Assembly: GCA_028673005.1 (NCBI GenBank)
Contig: CM054114.1
Location: forward strand, 130,344,470 to 130,408,469
Direction of reading: 5' to 3'
DNA length: 64,000 bases
Source: Tanypteryx hageni
Lineage: Eukaryota; Arthropoda; Insecta; Odonata; Petaluridae
How positions within the stretch are numbered: the first letter of the stretch is position 1; the number at the start of each line of letters is the position of its first letter. Below are positions 12,405 through 23,824 of the stretch, piece by piece. Below the pieces are notes generated by a model. The model was not told where the DNA came from, made no database searches, and worked only from the letters and a program-made list of their open reading frames with translations. The position numbers and the translations under genes were made by a program.

Positions 12405-13453
12405 TAAAACAGAGAGTAGGAGAAAGATGAAATGAGAGGTAGGGGGAAACAAACAGAGTGAGATAGGATGAGGTAGAGAAATAGGGAAGGGAGGAAGATA
12501 AAGCAAATCAGCGAAGGAGGAAAAGGTAAAATGCAGAGGTAAAGAAGATAAGAAAGAGGAAGAGAAATGCAGTAGAGAGGAGAGGGAGGGAGATGAATAG
12601 ATACAAAAGCAAACAGTTAATCAGAAGAAAGAGAAAAAGAAAATGAGGAATAGAAAGAGAAAGATAAAGCGTGAGTATATTAAAGAGATGAGGGAGTAGT
12701 ATAAAGATAAAATATATGTAAAGGGAGAATGGAAAGAGAATCCGAGAGTAGGTAAAAGAGATAGGGTAATAGGATGAAAGAAAGAGGCGTAAGATAGGTG
12801 AAGCAAGGGAGAATGAGAAAGCAGAAATAATACAACAGGCAAAGAAAGAAAGAAAAGGGGAAATGAATTGAGAGAACATGGACGAGACAAAGATAGGGAG
12901 GGAGAAAGAGGGAGGAGGGAAAGAGAGAGGGATAGAGAGGGAGAGAAAAGGAGAGAAAGAAAGAGAGAGGGAGAGAGAAGAAGGAGAAGGAGAGAGAAGG
13001 AGATAGAGAGGGAGAGAGAGAGGAGGAGAGAGAGGGAGAGAAAGGCTGAGAAAGGAATAGAGATAGGGAGACAGAGGGAGGAGGAGATAGAAGGATAGAG
13101 GAAGAGAGAGAAGGAGAGATGAGGAGAGAGAGGAAGTGAGAGAAAGAGAGAGAAGGAGAAAGGAGGAGAAAGAGGAAGAGAGAGAGACAGAGGGAGGAAG
13201 ACAGAGACAGCAATAGAGAGAGAGGGAGACAGGAAGAAAGAGAGAGGGAGAGAGGAGAGAGAGGGAGAGAGGAGAGAGAGGGAGAGAGGAGAGAGAAGGA
13301 GAGAGAGGGGGAGAGGGAGAGAGAGAGGAAGAGAGAGAGGGGGAGAGAGGATGAGAGAGGAATAGAGAGAGGGAGACAGAGGGAGGGGGAGAGAGATGGA
13401 TAGAGGAAGAGAGAGGAGGAGAGAGGAAGAGAGAGGAGAGAGAAGGAGAGAGA

Positions 13454-13484
<31 letters not shown>

Positions 13485-13735
13485 TTAGACAGAGAGAGGA
13501 AGACAGAGACAGCAATACAGAGAGAGGGAGACAGGAAGAGAGGGAGGGGGGAGAGATGGAGAGAGGAAGAGAGAGAAAGAAAAAGGAAAAGAGAGTGAGA
13601 GAGATGGAGAGAGACGGAGAGAGGACGAGAGAGAGAGAGAGTTACTTAGGTAGAGTGAAACAGAGAAAGGGGAAGGGAGGGGAGAACAGGATGGAACAGA
13701 ATGAGAGGGAGCGAGAGAGATAGAGAGGTGTGACT
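12405..13735 (+). repeat. Purine-rich satellite, period near 303 bp in its core
   Basis: Nearly pure A and G on the + strand. The 335-codon minus frame across it is Ser/Leu/Pro-only and not a gene. A longer-period structure is visible: AGGAATAGAG at 13053 recurs at 13358, followed both times by a GGGAGACAGAGGGAGG motif and then GATAGAGGAAGAGAGAG; ACAGAGACAGCAATA at 13201 recurs at 13503. The offsets (305 and 302) agree, so a unit of about 303 bp is at least duplicated. A (GA)n run lies near 13457-13484. Confidence 0.8.
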
Positions 13736-14178
13736 CTGGGAAGTGGGTTTGTGTCGCGATCTGAATAGTTAAACAAGGTCAACAAACTCTGAGAGGAGCC
13801 TTGCGGAGCAGCAGCAGTCCGTAGGTCTCGAGAATAATAAAAAACACGAGAGTTTTATCAACTCCGTTAGGCGCCTCGCTCATTGCGTTCATGACAGTTG
13901 AAGAGCGCCCCGCGATCCCCTCTTTTTTCTCTCTCTACCCTCTGATCTGGGACGTGTTTCGCTGAACCGGCAGCTAGAAGAGCGTCGCCGCACTTGAATA
14001 GGCTCCCGGCCACCCGTAAATGATAGTGTGTGTGTGTACGTGCATCCGCGAACGCACACACCCATGCAAACGTGGTGCAGTAAAGCGTGTCACAATACAG
14101 GTCGGCGTCACAGAGGGAAAGGAAGAGAGAGAAAACTTCGTATGACCAATGAGTATTTACTATGGATCCAAATGAAAG
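13736..14178. other. Non-coding DNA with short GT microsatellite
   Basis: Mixed-composition sequence with a short GT run at about 14025-14037. No gene, RNA or element end recognised; it ends at the target site of the SINE. Confidence 0.5.
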
Positions 14179-14191
14179 AAAACAAGCTTCT

Positions 14192-14487
14192 GGGGGGTGG
14201 CAGTGTGGTTAGAGCGTTGGCCTTCCACGCAGCGGTCCCTGGTTCGAACTCGGCGGAGGTCGGATTTTTCAACCTGGGATCGTCCCGTCCCGTACTTGTG
14301 TCATTTGAGGAGATATTAAGGAATGCACATTAAGCAGTTGGCCCCCTTGGTGCTCTTCGTTAAGAGTGGGCTAATGCGGGCACCGGATTTTCCTCCTCCC
14401 ATGTGTTTATGTTCGGTGTGGAAGGAGTTGTGGGTATAATAATCCAAGAAGCTGTTTATCCAGAATTCCATTCAAACAAACAAACAA
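14192..14487 (+). mobile_element. tRNA-derived SINE with 13-bp target-site duplications
   Basis: A tRNA-like head carries an A box at about 14204-14216 (TGTGGTTAGAGCG) and a B box at 14241-14250 (GGTTCGAACT), the internal RNA polymerase III promoter. A roughly 200-bp unrelated body follows, then a (CAAA)n tail near 14473-14487. The 13-bp word AAAACAAGCTTCT is present on both sides, at 14179-14191 and 14488-14500. Promoter, tail and target-site duplication together make this a clear retroposed SINE. It would depend on a LINE for mobility; the partner is unknown. Confidence 0.9.
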
Positions 14488-14574
14488 AAAACAAGCTTCT
14501 ACGATTACAAAAGAATCGAAAAGATGTAAAAAAACAGTAAAATCTCAATATAGCATTATAGCACGTTTTTAGCC

Positions 14575-15012
14575 TACTTTTAAAAAATGGAAAGTAGTCT
14601 TATGGGGTCGCCTCGCAGTACGTGTGTGTGTATGTGTGTGTCCCCCACTAACATCATCTTCATGGATTTCCATGAAACTTGGTGTAAGGCTAGTGCTCTC
14701 GGACACTACCTCCGGACCATAATTTATATTCCGAATTTACAGGCCCAGAGTTCGATTCCAGGTGAGTTCTTTCCCCATTTGATTTAGATGGTTAATCTAA
14801 AATTCGTCGTGCAAAGAGTTTTTATTTAGCATTTGAAAATATTTTATAATTATGATATCGGAGTGGGATTTGTACAGTTCTAAAGGGAAAAAGTGAAAAT
14901 TCTTATTCTTATCACACAATTTTTATTTTCGTTCTTATTTGTTTGAATTTCTATCAAAAACTATCGTTTCGGCGTTTTGAAAGCAATTTTTTCGATTTGT
15001 TGCTATGGTGAT
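14575..15012 (+). repeat. Partial, diverged copy of the 675-bp dispersed repeat
   Basis: The segment follows the family in order: a CATGAAACTTGGTG block, a tRNA A-box-like GTAAGGCTAGTGC, a B-box-like AGTTCGATTCCAGG, a TTCCCCATTTGATTTA block, GATATCGGAGTGGGATTTG, and the start of the palindrome as GTTGCTATGGTGAT at 14999. A GTGTGTGTATGTGTGTG microsatellite replaces the usual GACA-type run near 14621. Homology fades after 15012, where tRNA-like sequence follows. Confidence 0.6.
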
Positions 15013-15019
15013 GATTATT

Positions 15020-15180
15020 GCCGAACTCGGCTGGAGCATAACCGAGTGCACATTCCCAAAGGTCGCGGGTTCGATTCCAACCTATGGCATAGATGTTGTG
15101 ATTGTCTAAGAATTTTTCTGAATAGAATATTCAACGGTGCAAAATGACCTTAGCCGTGGATGCACCTAAAAATAAAAATT
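15020..15180 (+). mobile_element. tRNA-like SINE fragment
   Basis: A tRNA-like stretch has a good B box, GGTTCGATTCC, at about 15068-15078, and an A-box-like CGGCTGGAGCA some 40 bases upstream. An A-rich tail (AAAAATAAAAAT) ends it. No cloverleaf with paired acceptor stem is apparent, so it is a SINE remnant or part of the composite repeat before it, not a working tRNA gene. No target-site duplication was found. Confidence 0.55.
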
Positions 15181-15239
15181 ACTGCTACTACTCCCCCAAA
15201 ATTTGTTAATTTTGAAGGTGTTATTTATGTATTAAAATT

Positions 15240-15440
15240 GTATTGAAAGGAAAGTAGGCGGATTAGTCCTTTTGTTTGTTTTTAATGCGCTTATAGTTTC
15301 ACTTTGGTGTCTGTCTGTGCACTTGCTTAAATTGAAACTGGGACGAAACCGGAAACGATAGAGGATTGAAACTTCGAGGATATATTCCTGTACCGTTGCC
15401 ATTTGTTATTCGTTAGATTTTTAATAAATATACAGGATCG
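15240..15440 (+). repeat. Transposon-tail fragment with GTCTGTCTG run
   Basis: Contains GCGCTTATAGTTTCACTTTG followed by GTGTCTGTCTGTGCAC, paralleling the start of the 675-bp repeat (GGCTTATAGTTT then GTCTGTCCGTC). Homology beyond this start is not clear, so it may be a related subfamily or a truncated end. Confidence 0.45.
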
Positions 15441-16040
15441 GATAGGTGCCCATTAAAAATGTTATGTTTAATACTTCCGAAGGTATTAATGATGGAAAGC
15501 TGAAAATATTGAGCGTACATTTTCGCATTGATGCAACTTACAAAAAAGGTTCTAGTGACCGAATATGTGGCGGTATAACCACATAAAAATAAATTAAGAT
15601 AAGCTAAATTTACGCATAAAGCATGTGATCGAATTCCAAATTCTCCTCATTCTGTCAATTATCGGTAGTAATCTTCATAGCGAAAAAAAAACATAAGATA
15701 TTGCAGAATTTTATAATAGAAGACAAGTGCGCAAATTTTATCCATGTTCATGGATAACATTTCACTTGTTTCAGAATTAACGTAAAATATTAGACCTGAC
15801 GTGACCTAGAATTAAAGTGACCACTTTTTTCTGAGCCCGATTCCCTACAATTAATGTTTGTTATCCATGAAAAGCAACTAATTCAAGAATAATCTAATAC
15901 ATATAATAAACTCCTTTCTTTGTACGTCTGCAATGTGTGTCACGCTTGGAAGCGCTTTCATTGGCTGACTGCAAGCCAATCAGAGATCGGGAGGTCGTTG
16001 TGAAGGAATATGTTTCCCTTATTTGCGTTAATTTTATCAC
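15441..16040. other. AT-rich non-coding DNA, no recognised feature
   Basis: No repeat or gene signal noticed. Confidence 0.5.
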
Positions 16041-16195
16041 TGTTCCCGGTGGCTTAGTGGCTAAGGCGTTTGGCATCGGGTGTGGGTAATTTGGTGAGCG
16101 TTGAATACGCGGTTTATAATCCTGTTCGCGTATTTTCTAGGCTGATTTCAACCAAACCTTCAAGAAGCAGCGAACAAATTTAAGGTGATACCACG
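16041..16195 (+). mobile_element. tRNA-derived SINE remnant
   Basis: CCGGTGGCTTAGTGGCTAAG at about 16045 is a typical tRNA 5' half with an A box. The B box is degraded to GGTTTATAATCC near 16111. Non-tRNA sequence follows. The eroded B box argues against an active tRNA gene. Confidence 0.6.
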
Positions 16196-17792
16196 CTGAG
16201 ATAGATAGCTATATCTTTGAGAGGAGAGGGCAAGATAAATGGGATAATGGGATGGAGGAAGAATAGAGGGAGGAAAGATAGAGGGAGCATGAGATGGAGG
16301 AAGAATGGGAAGTACCTTAATTTTAACACTTTATTCATGAATACCCGTCATTTTTGACGGACAATTACACTAGTCCCTATATAATTGAGGAAAATCAATG
16401 CAAAATGTTTCTATTATAAGTTCGTGAACTATAGAAATATTTGCGTTATTTTTATTAATACTCTAATACTAAAGGTTAACCTGTTATTAAACATTTTAAA
16501 CTGAAGATATAGGTAAGAAAACAGCGCTTAATATGATAGCAGCAGATGTCGTGTATGCACCTAAATACCGATAAATGAGGTAAATTACAGTATTAAGGCA
16601 ATTTGTCAAATAAGAAATTATAATATTCATAAATCAGTTCATAAAGCCAACCAGTAACAATATCGTGAAAGTTAGTAAAATTCTGAATGAATCAGAACGG
16701 TTGGTCACTTTGCCTGTAATCAAACTAGGAACCTTCATCTGACGGGTAAGTGGTATCGAATTATCACAATAGGTGTGTGTTTCGTTCTTGTCTAACTCTA
16801 TCTTTCTGCAGTCAAACATCTACAACTATAACATTTTTAAACTCTAATTTTCGACAGACCAAAGCACATATTCCTGCCACAACTGTTGAATAACGTATTG
16901 TAATTCTGTGACCAGAATCTAATAAAATTCAAAACGATGTTCTTATCTTCGAGGATTGAATTATATTTAGTTTCATTCAATGAGAGATTTGACCGTGTTT
17001 TGACGCGGCCTACCAGCCAAGATAGATTTTCAGATTATAAAGTAAACCAAAAAAAGATCTACTATCCCATAAAACGCATCCTTACCCATAGTTGTTTAAT
17101 ACATGTTGCTCCGCTGATTGTTTTGGACTTATGACCTTTTACGGCATTAATATAATTGCCTCCACAATTTCCTGGGTCCCTTGTGGTTTTTTTACTTATT
17201 TCTTATGGAATTATTTCTCAAATACGTATGAAATTGTATTGTAATTGGTCACGTTAATTGGTCTTGGGTATTATTTAACTCGGAACTGTGCCAGTAGCGA
17301 AATCTTGTTCAGAGGGAGGTTCTTAACCCTCTACTGTCCTTTTAAAATTAAAACAAATTAAAATTATCTCCTAAACCTTACAATTCAAATTTTTTAGTGA
17401 TAAACAGCCAAAAATATCAAGGTTATGGGAAATTAATTCTCGCCAGGGACTTGATATCTCATACCTCTATTGCCTTAATAATTTCATGTTGTAAATTAAA
17501 CCGTAAAATTCACTTTTTTATTGCATAAATAATTTTGTTGTCTCTAGGTTTTAAAAATTTTATCAAGTTTAATGAATTGTAATTTAGTTTATGCAACCTA
17601 GAGCATAAATATTCGGTAAGTATAGTTTTGTTAAAGGGCAAGTAATCATTTAGCATAAAATTCTAGGTAAGTTGAAGCAGGATCTAAGAGGTTTCATTCA
17701 TTCTTCTCTTTCAAATATCTAAATTAAAAAATTAAATAGATGGGCGTGTAACACTTTCAGTTTCCCTAAAAAATGATTGTAAAGTAGGAATA
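16196..17792. other. AT-rich non-coding DNA with short GA-rich patch
   Basis: A purine-rich patch lies at about 16213-16315. The rest is AT-rich with no recognised element or coding exon. Confidence 0.5.
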
Positions 17793-17950
17793 CATGGTTT
17801 GGTAGATGAGTGGTTGGCCTATCTTACAATGTTAGGATCGTGGGATCGAATCCTGCCGCAAGCATAGTCAAATGTGTTGTAATGTGTTTACGTTGTAAAA
17901 AGCCAGAAAAGAGCTGTAAAGGAAATTCTTAACAATAAATAATAAAAGTA
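17793..17950 (+). mobile_element. tRNA-derived SINE
   Basis: A tRNA-like head with an A-box-like TGGTAGATGAGTGG and a B-box-like GGGATCGAATCCTG about 45 bases later is followed by an unrelated body and an A-rich tail of AATAAATAATAAAAG type. No clear target-site duplication was found, so the ends are approximate. Confidence 0.6.
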
Positions 17951-18141
17951 ACGTCCATAATCGCATGAGATTAAGTAACGCTGGGCCAATTGCCGTCTCA
18001 CATCTAATGGATAATATTTAAAAACATTACGGATTAACAAAAACGAATCCAAGTGGAGAAAATATAATAAAGGAAAAGGAAGCCTAGGAGCACACGAGTC
18101 ACATTCGCTATCACTTGGTCAGTGCTTTCTGAAACTTCATT

Positions 18142-18445
18142 AGAGTAGCCTCGATAATCCCAGGTAAACGAGACCAGGGTCAACTCGGATTATACGGAAT
18201 GATTGAACATAAATTTGTAAATATGAAATATATATGTATTTACATATATTTATTATTAATAACAATAATATTTATTCATACTTGGAAAATAACACCATAA
18301 TAAAACATGCGCAAAGTAAATTAAATAAATAAAAAATAAACCATCGACTCTTTTGTTTCTTTGCCATGCATCTTTTTTTCACTGCAATGTCTCTGATAAC
18401 ACGACATCGGATTAAGCGGGGTTAGGATTATCGAGACTCTACTCT
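18142..18445. mobile_element. pogo/Tigger-like miniature inverted-repeat element
   Basis: Left end AGAGTAGCCTCGATAATCC at 18142 and right end, on the other strand from 18445, AGAGTAGAGTCTCGATAATCC, form inverted repeats of about 20 bp differing by a small indel and one or two bases. CTCGATAATCC is the hallmark of pogo/Tigger-type ends. The interior is very AT-rich and non-coding, so the copy is non-autonomous. The flanking TA duplication expected of this superfamily is not clean. Confidence 0.7.
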
Positions 18446-20634
18446 GTGTGTGTGTACACAAATATACATTATTGTTAAACGATTTTGAAGATAAAATAAA
18501 GATTTAAAAAACTAGAGAGGATAAGAACAGCGCATAGAAGCGTGAATTCGACCAAACATGTACAGCTGCCATCGGAAATCCCAAAAGGAAATGCATTTAT
18601 TTGTATGCTATACATTTCCCGATTTTTCGAACAAGGAAAACGGATGTCTTCTGCATTCGACAATCCGTCAAGAATTTTCGAAACCCGAAAGATACTTTCT
18701 AAATCCGAACGATATTTCTTCGGCTCCTTCTGAAGAGATTGATACCCTACGAGCGCACTCGTGTTCATTCCGCGCGTGGCGGGCAAGAGAGAGAAAATTC
18801 GATTAAACGCTCGGTCCGCATTCTCTCTTCCTGTCACTCTCATTCCCTCGCTCCCCCCTAATCGTGGGATTTTTCCCCTTCCTTCCCGGTCATCAGCCGA
18901 GATTTGCGACCGCAACGGAGAAAAAAGGAATCGGAGCGATCTTGGGTCATTCACCAACCCTAGGTCTGCCCATTCTTTTCCCGATCGTTTCTTTTCTTCT
19001 TGGAAACAATTTTTTTTCGTGAATTTATTATATGGGCATCATTTGTGCGAGAGAATGTTTTTTTTTTAATTCTTTAATTTGGAATTTTTTTGGGAATAAA
19101 ACTAAATATCTAGTGTCTAGACGTATTGGCTGGGGCATGTAAAATAATCCACTTGGACAAAAAATCTGGATAGAACCTATAGATAGCCTATTAACGCATT
19201 AACTGATGGATTTCTGATGATATTTGACAATTTATTCACAAAAGTGTGATGCATAATTGTAGTAGCAGTAGATATATAGCAAATTATGAATTGGCGCATA
19301 CGCGAGATTCAAGTATTTCACCGATTTAATTTATTCGGCATTCGGTTAAATTCATCTCGCAGGTCGTTTCCAATTTTATTACATATTTACAAAATCAAAG
19401 AAGGCGGCATCTTTTTTTAAATTTTAGTGCAAGAATTAGTTACACGGAGGTTTGCTTTCTGCAAAATTTATGGTGAGGAGTTCGTTACTCCCTCTACACA
19501 ATATTTAAGTTACGTTTTGTTCGACATAAGATCGATTAATATTTTTGTTCGGGACCATTACACCAACTTGAACGATAGCTGAATTTTCCTGCAAATGTCC
19601 ATTTGTATGCATTAACTCATCTCGCTTAATAAAAGCAGCAATTAACAATTTGGCGGTTGATAGAAATATTTAACGGATCGGCTCTAATGTCTTCAAACAC
19701 TCTCCTGCAATTAATTATAAATAACCAGAACTCTCTAAATAAATCCAATAAAATCAGATGTCACTTTGTGAAAATTCATTAATGTTTTAAGAAATAAATA
19801 TAACCAATTTTTATAACTCTGTATATTTGTTTCTTATAACTCTCTATCACTAATGCATCTGAAATAACTGCCTGTTTCTAATGAAGTACCAAATAATACC
19901 CATGAAAGATGTTATGAAAAATCACCAGAATTATGTGTCGATTTGCTTACATTTTGCCTAAGAGACACGCAAATGGGTAAATGTGCCCCTGTCAAAACAA
20001 GGGCAATTATGTATGGAACCTCATGTTGAAAAAAATGGCACACTTGTATTACACAATCGTCAACACCCAATGGTGACTTCAGAGCAGCAGAACACGTTTT
20101 GTACCACGAACCCTTTAAAATTCCATCGCGAAACTTTAAAATGTACTTTCTCCTATGTTATCGATGTGGATCTTAACGAAAACCGAAGAGCCATTCACAA
20201 AAGTCCATTGTGTGGGTTTTTTCGAGCTCTCAAAAATCGTGTCAAATCCTATCCCGGTCCAAAATCTTAAAATAAAACAGTTTGAGCAGTTATGTAAAAT
20301 AGGCGTTCGTAAAGCGTTTTAAAGAACCTTTTCTTTTTTATAAATGCTTCATTTCGAAAGACGTTTAGGGGGAATTAGGTCCAAATTATAGCCCGCAGAT
20401 GTGAACGATATCTTTTATAAAAAAACAAAACTCTTGAAAGGTATCCGACGCACGTCAGTTTTTTTCTACGGCACCATTATTTTTTCTCTCGAGCTTCCTC
20501 GTAACGGATTGAATGATCAATGGAAACGGATAGGAATCTCGTAATAAAATCCCCGAAAGGAAACGTATCTCTAGGAGAGATCAATTCCGAGAATATCTCT
20601 CTTTTATAAGCATCCGGCGGAATGGGTGTGGGCG
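18446..20634. other. Non-coding DNA with a CpG-richer block at 18740-18960
   Basis: The 18740-18960 block is visibly richer in G, C and CpG than its surroundings. Overlapping frames on both strands cover it (including a 160-codon minus frame at 18475-18957), but none shows a domain or convincing composition. The rest is AT-rich. A 95-codon frame at 19983-20270 has no recognisable motif. Confidence 0.45.
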
Positions 20635-22090
20635 AATGAGAGAGAGAGAGAGAGACTGAAACCGATGGATGGGAAGCGTTGAAGGGAATAGTACCTTTAA
20701 AAAAACCGCGCGCGGCATTTTTCCGCCATTATCTCCCTTTCTGATCCGTTTTAGGCGGGAGTCGATCGGGAAAGAGGAGGGGAGGGACGAAGGGGGGGGA
20801 TAAAGGGGGTGGAGCTCGAAAAAGGGAGGGTTTTGATGTCCCGCCACGAACACCTGCGAAAATGGAATGGACAATGGCTTTGGCAAGTTTCCCGATCGAG
20901 AGAGAGTGAGAGAGGAGAAGAGGTAGTGCGAGAGAGAGAGAGGAGAAGGAATAACGATCCCTCAGAGGCTGGTTTGTGTTATCTGTTTGTGGAAGGGGTT
21001 GAAGAGAGAAAGGAGGATGTATGGGGAGTGGGTGGAAAAGAGTGGGAGAGAGAGAAAAGAATAGAGAGAGAGGTGGTGAGAAAGAGATGAAGAGAGATTG
21101 AGAAAGAGTGAGAGAGAGGTGGAGTGAGTGGAAGAGAGAGAGGGGAGGGAAAGAGAGGTAGGGAGTAAGAGAGGTAAGGAGTGAGAGAGGTAGGGGGAGA
21201 GAGAGGTAGGATGGGAAGGAGTGAGAAATGGAGAGCGAGAGGGATGGAGGGAGAGAGGTATGGTGAGAGGGAGAGAGAGAGATAGAGGGAGAGGTGGAGT
21301 GAGAGAGGAAGATAGGAGGAAAGAGAGAGGTAGGGAGGGAGATAGGTGGGGTGAGAGAGAGAGAGATGGAGGAGGAAGATAAAGAGAGAGAGAAATGGAG
21401 AGAGTGGCGGAGAGAAACGTGGAAAGAGATGAAATAAGAGGAGATGAGAGGAGGAGATAGATAATGATGGAGAGGGGGACGGGATATTGGGAGTGAAGTG
21501 AGGTTAGTGAGAAAAGAAAAATGAAACGGGATGAAAGATTTTGGGGAGAAAGGGAGGTATAGACAGATGGAGGTACAGAAAGAGAGGCGATGGAGAAGTG
21601 TGGTGAAAAAGAGAAGGCAAGGAGAGAGAAAGAGCTGGAGAGTGGGACAGAGTCATTGAGGGAAGTGGGATAGATAAGATTAATGGAGAGAACGGGAGTA
21701 ATGTGAGTGAAGTACAGGGAGGAGGGTGAGATGGTGAAAGTGATAAGCACAGGGAAAGAGAAAAAGTGAAAATAGTGTACGGGGATAGAATACAACAAAG
21801 ATGGCACGAAAGAGAATGTGTAGTGTGAGAGTGAGAATTAGAGTGGGAGAAAGATATGAATGGATCTTGAACGTTAGAAGGGATATAGAGTGAAGTATCA
21901 GGATAATGAAAGGAGAGTGAGAAGAGGTACGCCGACGGATGGAATGTGGGAGATTAGAGAAGAATGGAATGGAGGATGATAAGCGGCTATAATAACACGA
22001 GATGGCATTAAAAAGAGGTGGAAATAAGATAAGTTAGGACGAATAAGACTTGGAGAGGAGTAGTCTGTGCGTAGAAGTGAGAGAGACAAA
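20635..22090 (+). repeat. Purine-rich low-complexity tract
   Basis: GA-rich from the (GA)n run near 20639, interrupted by mixed sequence to about 20880, then almost continuous purines to about 21900 and weaker beyond. The internal words GAGAGAGGTAGGG and AGTGAGAGAGG repeat many times. The 281-codon minus frame here is Ser/Leu/Pro-rich low complexity, not a gene. Confidence 0.75.
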
Positions 22091-23664
22091 GGCAGATGAC
22101 AACAAAGGGATTTGATGTCAATTGAAAGTGTGTATGAGGAGAAGATATTATTAAGCGGCGAATAGGTAAAAGAGTAGATAGATGGAGTAATTGTAAAGAA
22201 TTTATATAGAAAAGCTGTTTGCTTTTTGTTGATTTTAATTTTATAAGGATCATTCTCATAGGTAAGAGACCAGAAATCTCGGAAAATTCAGCGAGTCCAT
22301 TAGGGCCCATAAAATACAACCGGTTGGAGTACGATTCTATTAAGGTAGGGTCATCCGGAGAGAGTGCCCTACGTGAAAGCATAAGGAAATGAGAAATTCC
22401 GATGCCATGGAAACGAGCCTAACGCTTTTAAATAGGAAATGGGAGAGAGGAGAGGAATAAAGAGCGAGTGAATATTAAAAAATTGCACTTTATAGAGTGA
22501 AATTAAGAAGCAAGAAGAAATGTGGAAAGCTATTTTTGTTGCGATTTTATAACATGATTCTGTTATTTTTATATGAAATTATTCAATAGTGTTCTTTAAA
22601 GTATATTTCTTAAAGAATATTGAGTGTAAATTGATGTTATTATTCATATCTCCTTTCACCGTTAAATCCAAATTGCAGGAAACGATGCGGCGAGCAGACA
22701 AATAAGTTATTGATTAATTAAATACCGAGATGCGTGTAAACATACGGTCAACTAGTTAAAAAATTAACTTAGATTATAATTGGCATTAGAGAGCAATTTA
22801 TAGATTAAGGATATGTTTATACAAACTTTGGTAATTGCTAGAAATTCTTTTGATGAAAAGGAGCTCTTAATAGACAGTATCATGCAGACTTCAAATTCCC
22901 TCCCGAACATTACGTTTACTGGTTAATCCGCACGCGGATAATGGGATTTTCACTGTCTTCACACAGGGGAAAAGGGTCAGCTCATAATAATCCAAAACTA
23001 AATCGTTATATAATTAATATCACGAATAGCTTCGTATTATCAAAATCTACTTTTACTAATAATTTTACATTTACCGATACACTTACAAATAGCGTCGCTT
23101 TAAAAGTCTTTTTTTTTTCCTTTTCGTATTTCTCCATAGTTACGACCGGAGAACAATCGGAAAATCTTCCCGCGTCCGCCATTTCGGATATATTTTACCA
23201 GAGGACAATCGGTTATATATCGCCCTGCGGGGATCAATTCTCAATATAGCCTTTCTATTGTTACGCCCTCCCGTCTAATTCGATTTTAATCCGCCATGGG
23301 GAAAGAGAAGGTCGATTGGGGCTGGAGAAGCCAGGCGGTTCAAGAGTTATTACAGGCAGGATATTAGGTTGAAGCGACGCCACTTCAGCTGCGCGAACCT
23401 TCCTTAACTGAGTCCGTAATGAAGAAAGAAAGGAAGCCCTGGAGGAAACCGTGTTTATTGGGCGAGGTTAGGAGAGAAAGGAAAAGTCTATTTCGTTAAT
23501 TCTTCAGGTGAGGATCAGGTGGAGATGAGAGTGAATTCGAGGATGGAGGAAAGGGGGATTGAATTAGATTAGAATTTGTTGGATAAATAAAAGATGGACC
23601 ACGTTCGATATTCTGTCTAACCTCTAAAATAGGAACGTTAAGGGGTACAAAAATTATTGGAGTT
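22091..23664. other. AT-rich non-coding DNA, no recognised feature
   Basis: No element ends or coding exon recognised. The 23270-23420 portion is somewhat CpG-richer. Confidence 0.5.
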
Positions 23665-23824
23665 ATCGAAAATTCGAGTGAACGGAAATTCGAATCATCA
23701 AAAATTCGAGTTATTAAAAATTCGAGTGACAGGAAATAGGAATGATCGAAATTTCGAATGATCGAAAATTCGAATGATTGAAAATTCGAGTGGTTGAAAA
23801 TTCGAGTATCTAAAATTCCAATAA
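23665..23824 (+). repeat. 16-bp minisatellite, about ten units
   Basis: Nine consecutive 16-base units run from 23665 to 23808, with consensus close to ATCGAAAATTCGAGTG, plus one more decayed unit to 23824. Each unit contains the self-complementary GAAAATTCGA-type core. All units keep the same length, so the register is unambiguous. Units differ by 1-5 bases, so the array is old or evolving by point change. Confidence 0.9.

Noticed and set aside
12508..13515. 335-codon minus-strand open frame
   Set aside because: Ser/Leu/Pro-only translation of the purine satellite, with overlapping equally long frames; no signal peptide plus domain structure.
14192..14270. Functional tRNA gene
   Set aside because: A and B boxes are good but the sequence continues into a SINE body with tail and target duplications; no closing acceptor stem.
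18475..18957. 160-codon minus-strand frame as a gene
   Set aside because: No family resemblance; overlapping plus-strand frames cover the same CpG-richer block, which lacks stops mainly because of composition.
20962..21807. 281-codon minus-strand open frame
   Set aside because: Low-complexity product of the GA-rich tract; no non-repetitive segment with domain-like composition.
23665..23824. CRISPR array
   Set aside because: The units are contiguous 16-mers with no unique spacers, in an animal-type genome.
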